Part shown: positions 50,388 through 51,866 of the stretch, piece by piece
Position numbering within the stretch: position 1 is the stretch's first letter
Layout: every line of letters starts with the position of its first letter
Assembly: GCA_036337765.1 (NCBI GenBank)
Contig: JAYZDP010000126.1
Location: 1 to 51,866 of the forward strand
Source of the DNA: JAYZDP01 sp036337765
Lineage (GTDB): Bacteria > Acidobacteriota > Thermoanaerobaculia > Multivoradales > Multivoraceae
Direction: 5' to 3'
Length of the DNA stretch: 51,866 nt
Translations under genes and position numbers: made by a program
The notes under the pieces: generated by a model
What the model saw: the letters and a program-made list of their open reading frames with translations, nothing else
What the model was told of the DNA's origin: nothing
The model's database searches: none

Positions 50388-51587
50388 TCAGGTCGGGGCC
50401 GTGCCGGATACGCCTCGATGACGGGCCCAGCTGCCGTCGGCGAGGATGGCCTCGATCTGCGCGAGGCAATGCAGGCACTCCTTCGCGGTGTTGTAGAAGT
50501 GCGGCGCGATGCGTAGGCCGTAGCCGGGGCGGTAGTCGACGATCACCGCGCGGTCGGCCAGCTCGCGGGCGACTCCTTCGGCGTGGGGGACATCGAGAGT
50601 AACGGTGCCACCTCGAGCGTCAGGGTCGGTCGTACAGGCGAGCTCGAGCCCGCGACTGCGGGCCTGTTCACAGAGCAGGGTGCCCAGATCCTTCGACTTG
50701 GATCGGATCGCGTGGATGCCGTACTTGCGGATGATCTCGAGCCCGGGCCCGGCGGCGTAAAGCGCCGCGATCTGGGGGGTTCCGTTGAGGAATCGCGAGC
50801 CGCCATCGCGGAACCGCATCGGCGGTGGCTCGAATGCAAAGGGCGCCTGGTGGGCGAGCCAACCGGTCAGGGTGGGCTCTAGCTCGTCCGCGATCCGTGG
50901 ATCGACGTACAGAAACGCGTTGCCCGGGCCGCCGCAGAGCCACTTGAGACATCCTCCGACCGCCGCGTCGACGCCCCAGGCTTCGAGCTCGAGGGGTAGG
51001 ACACCAGCGGACTGGAAGACGTCGAGGAGCAGTCTCGCCCCGTGCAGGCGGCAGTGCCGGGCGAGAGCTTCGGCTTCGTTGATCCAGGCGGTTGCGAACT
51101 CGACGTGGCTCACGACCACTGCCAGGACGTCGTCGTCGATGACCGACAGTAGCGCTTCGAGGTCCGTGCCGTAGCGGTGCGACTTGGGTACGACGATGAG
51201 CTCGGCTGCGTGAGCTCTGCACCAGCTCTCCGTGAGGTAGAGAATGGAGGGGAACTGGAGCTCGGTGGTGACGATGCGACGGCGTGACCCGCTTGGGCGA
51301 AGACAGGACAGAAACGTAGCGGTCGCGACGGTTGTGCTCGGCTGCATGCTCACCGAACCGCTCGGAGCGCCGAGGATCGGAGCTACCTGGTCTGCGACCC
51401 GGTCGCCAAGCGACCACCAGTGCTCGGCCCAGGCGCGCACGCCGAGCTCCCTCCACTCACGCGCGTAGCGGGCACGGCCGGCTTCGGCGTCCTCGGGCAT
51501 GGCGCCGAGCGAGTTGTTGATGAGGTAGGTGCTCGTTGCCAGGATCGGGAAGCGATCGCGGGTCGCGAGCAGCGGGCCCATGGTCAC
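50388..51587 (-). CDS. Aminotransferase class V-fold PLP enzyme (kynureninase-like)
   Basis: 399 residues. PLP-binding Asp189 in LLLDVFQSAG and Schiff-base Lys215 in GGCLKWLCGGPGNAF; N-terminal FPILATSTYLINNSLG and MQPSTTVA phosphate loop. The order and W-L-C-G-G-P-G-N context are closest to kynureninase and related isopenicillin-N-epimerase-like enzymes. The substrate is uncertain; kynureninase would split kynurenine to anthranilate and alanine. The GTG at 51587 overlaps the upstream stop as GTGA and has GGGAG 6 bases upstream, so I prefer it to the ATG two codons later. Coupled to the S9 peptidase. Confidence 0.83.
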   Translation of the reverse strand: MTMGPLLATRDRFPILATSTYLINNSLGAMPEDAEAGRARYAREWRELGVRAWAEHWWSLGDRVADQVAPILGAPSGSVSMQPSTTVATATFLSCLRPSGSRRRIVTTELQFPSILYLTESWCRAHAAELIVVPKSHRYGTDLEALLSVIDDDVLAVVVSHVEFATAWINEAEALARHCRLHGARLLLDVFQSAGVLPLELEAWGVDAAVGGCLKWLCGGPGNAFLYVDPRIADELEPTLTGWLAHQAPFAFEPPPMRFRDGGSRFLNGTPQIAALYAAGPGLEIIRKYGIHAIRSKSKDLGTLLCEQARSRGLELACTTDPDARGGTVTLDVPHAEGVARELADRAVIVDYRPGYGLRIAPHFYNTAKECLHCLAQIEAILADGSWARHRGVSGTAPT

Positions 51588-51866
51588 GGCCCGCTCCCGG
51601 CGGCCGCGTCGCGCCTGGCGATCGCCTCTGTCAGCCCCGGGATGTGCTCGGCTCCCCGAATCTGGGCGCTCGATCCGATCAGCTGGTCGGTGAGAGGCTC
51701 GTCTCGACCTCCCAGGCACTGCCCGAGAAAGGCCTCGGCCATGGCCCAGAAGCCGACACCGTTGGCGGCGCCGCCGAGGCCGTGCCCCTCGTCGGGATAG
51801 AGGGCGTAGGTGACCTCGACGCCGTTTTCCTCGAAGACCTCTACCATCGAGTCGGACTGGTCCTGG
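51584..51866 (-). CDS. S9-family (prolyl oligopeptidase-like) peptidase, C-terminal end
   Basis: Only the last 93 codons are in the window; the gene continues beyond base 51866. QSDSMVEVFEENGVEVTY followed by ALYPDEGHGLGG is the classical end of the S9 catalytic domain, where the histidine in the last motif is the third member of the Ser-Asp-His triad. The C-terminal tail PGLTEAIARRDAA is extra. Translationally coupled to the PLP enzyme through GTGA. Peptide cleavage followed by amino-acid breakdown would fit the pair (inference). Confidence 0.75.
   Translation of the reverse strand, partial: QDQSDSMVEVFEENGVEVTYALYPDEGHGLGGAANGVGFWAMAEAFLGQCLGGRDEPLTDQLIGSSAQIRGAEHIPGLTEAIARRDAAAGSGP

Overview
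The window is GC-rich and densely coded. It carries a large number of secreted quinoproteins, c-type cytochromes and CoA-linked catabolic genes. An acidobacterial-type VWFA protein (40.8-42.7 kb), a DUF1549/DUF1553 plus DUF1501 pair (6.1-10.8 kb) and a secreted two-gene family of unknown function point to an uncultured Acidobacteriota-like bacterium. That placement is an inference; no ribosomal marker is present. A tRNA for selenocysteine at 50.1 kb shows that the lineage carries at least one part of a selenocysteine system.

Layout. 0-1.2 kb: a VOC gene divergent from a Gfo/Idh/MocA oxidoreductase. 1.2-1.7 kb: a small gene graveyard (ArsR fused to an AHSA1 piece, and a dihydrolipoyl dehydrogenase stub). 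1.7-3.6 kb: a PQQ dehydrogenase closed by a 30-bp perfect palindromic terminator, followed by a frameshifted TolB-like remnant. 3.9-10.8 kb: a four-gene run of two secreted paralogues, a giant haem/DUF1549/LamG/DUF1553 protein and a Tat-exported DUF1501 protein. 10.8-15.1 kb: ATC hydrolase, a LamG gene broken by two in-frame TAG codons, a PQQ sugar dehydrogenase with its cytochrome, and a gluconolactonase-like protein. 15.3-19.8 kb: DsbA-like, SnoaL-like, tannase/feruloyl esterase-like, VOC and GNAT genes. 20.1-23.6 kb: a SWIM-SNF2 helicase. 23.6-30.7 kb: a sulfite dehydrogenase-like pair, a PQQ lipoprotein, an SDR, and a cytochrome c plus PQQ alcohol dehydrogenase operon. 30.7-36.5 kb: amidohydrolase, APH-like kinase, MaoC hydratase, PHP phosphoesterase and enoyl-CoA hydratase. 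36.6-42.7 kb: ABC permease remnant, ATP-grasp, PQQ dehydrogenase plus GST, and the VWFA protein. 42.7-48.8 kb: carboxyltransferase, hydrolase and two acyl-CoA ligases. 48.8-51.9 kb: a truncated sulfatase, a truncated EAL domain, selC with a collapsed second copy, an aminotransferase class V enzyme and an S9 peptidase end.

How the genes could work together (inference): periplasmic PQQ enzymes oxidise alcohols or sugars and pass electrons to local cytochromes c. Esterases and the lactonase release or open substrates, and the CoA ligases, hydratases and carboxylase finish the degradation in the cytoplasm. No PQQ biosynthesis gene is visible.

The most unusual signals are non-coding. A two-hairpin repeat occurs three times (15.2, 18.7 and 35.6 kb), each time between convergent genes and each time with its terminal CTAG inside a stop codon. 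Its copies differ by a paired indel and by changes that keep pairing on one strand only. The selC locus has a neighbouring copy that kept only the acceptor stem and T-arm end, next to two truncated genes.
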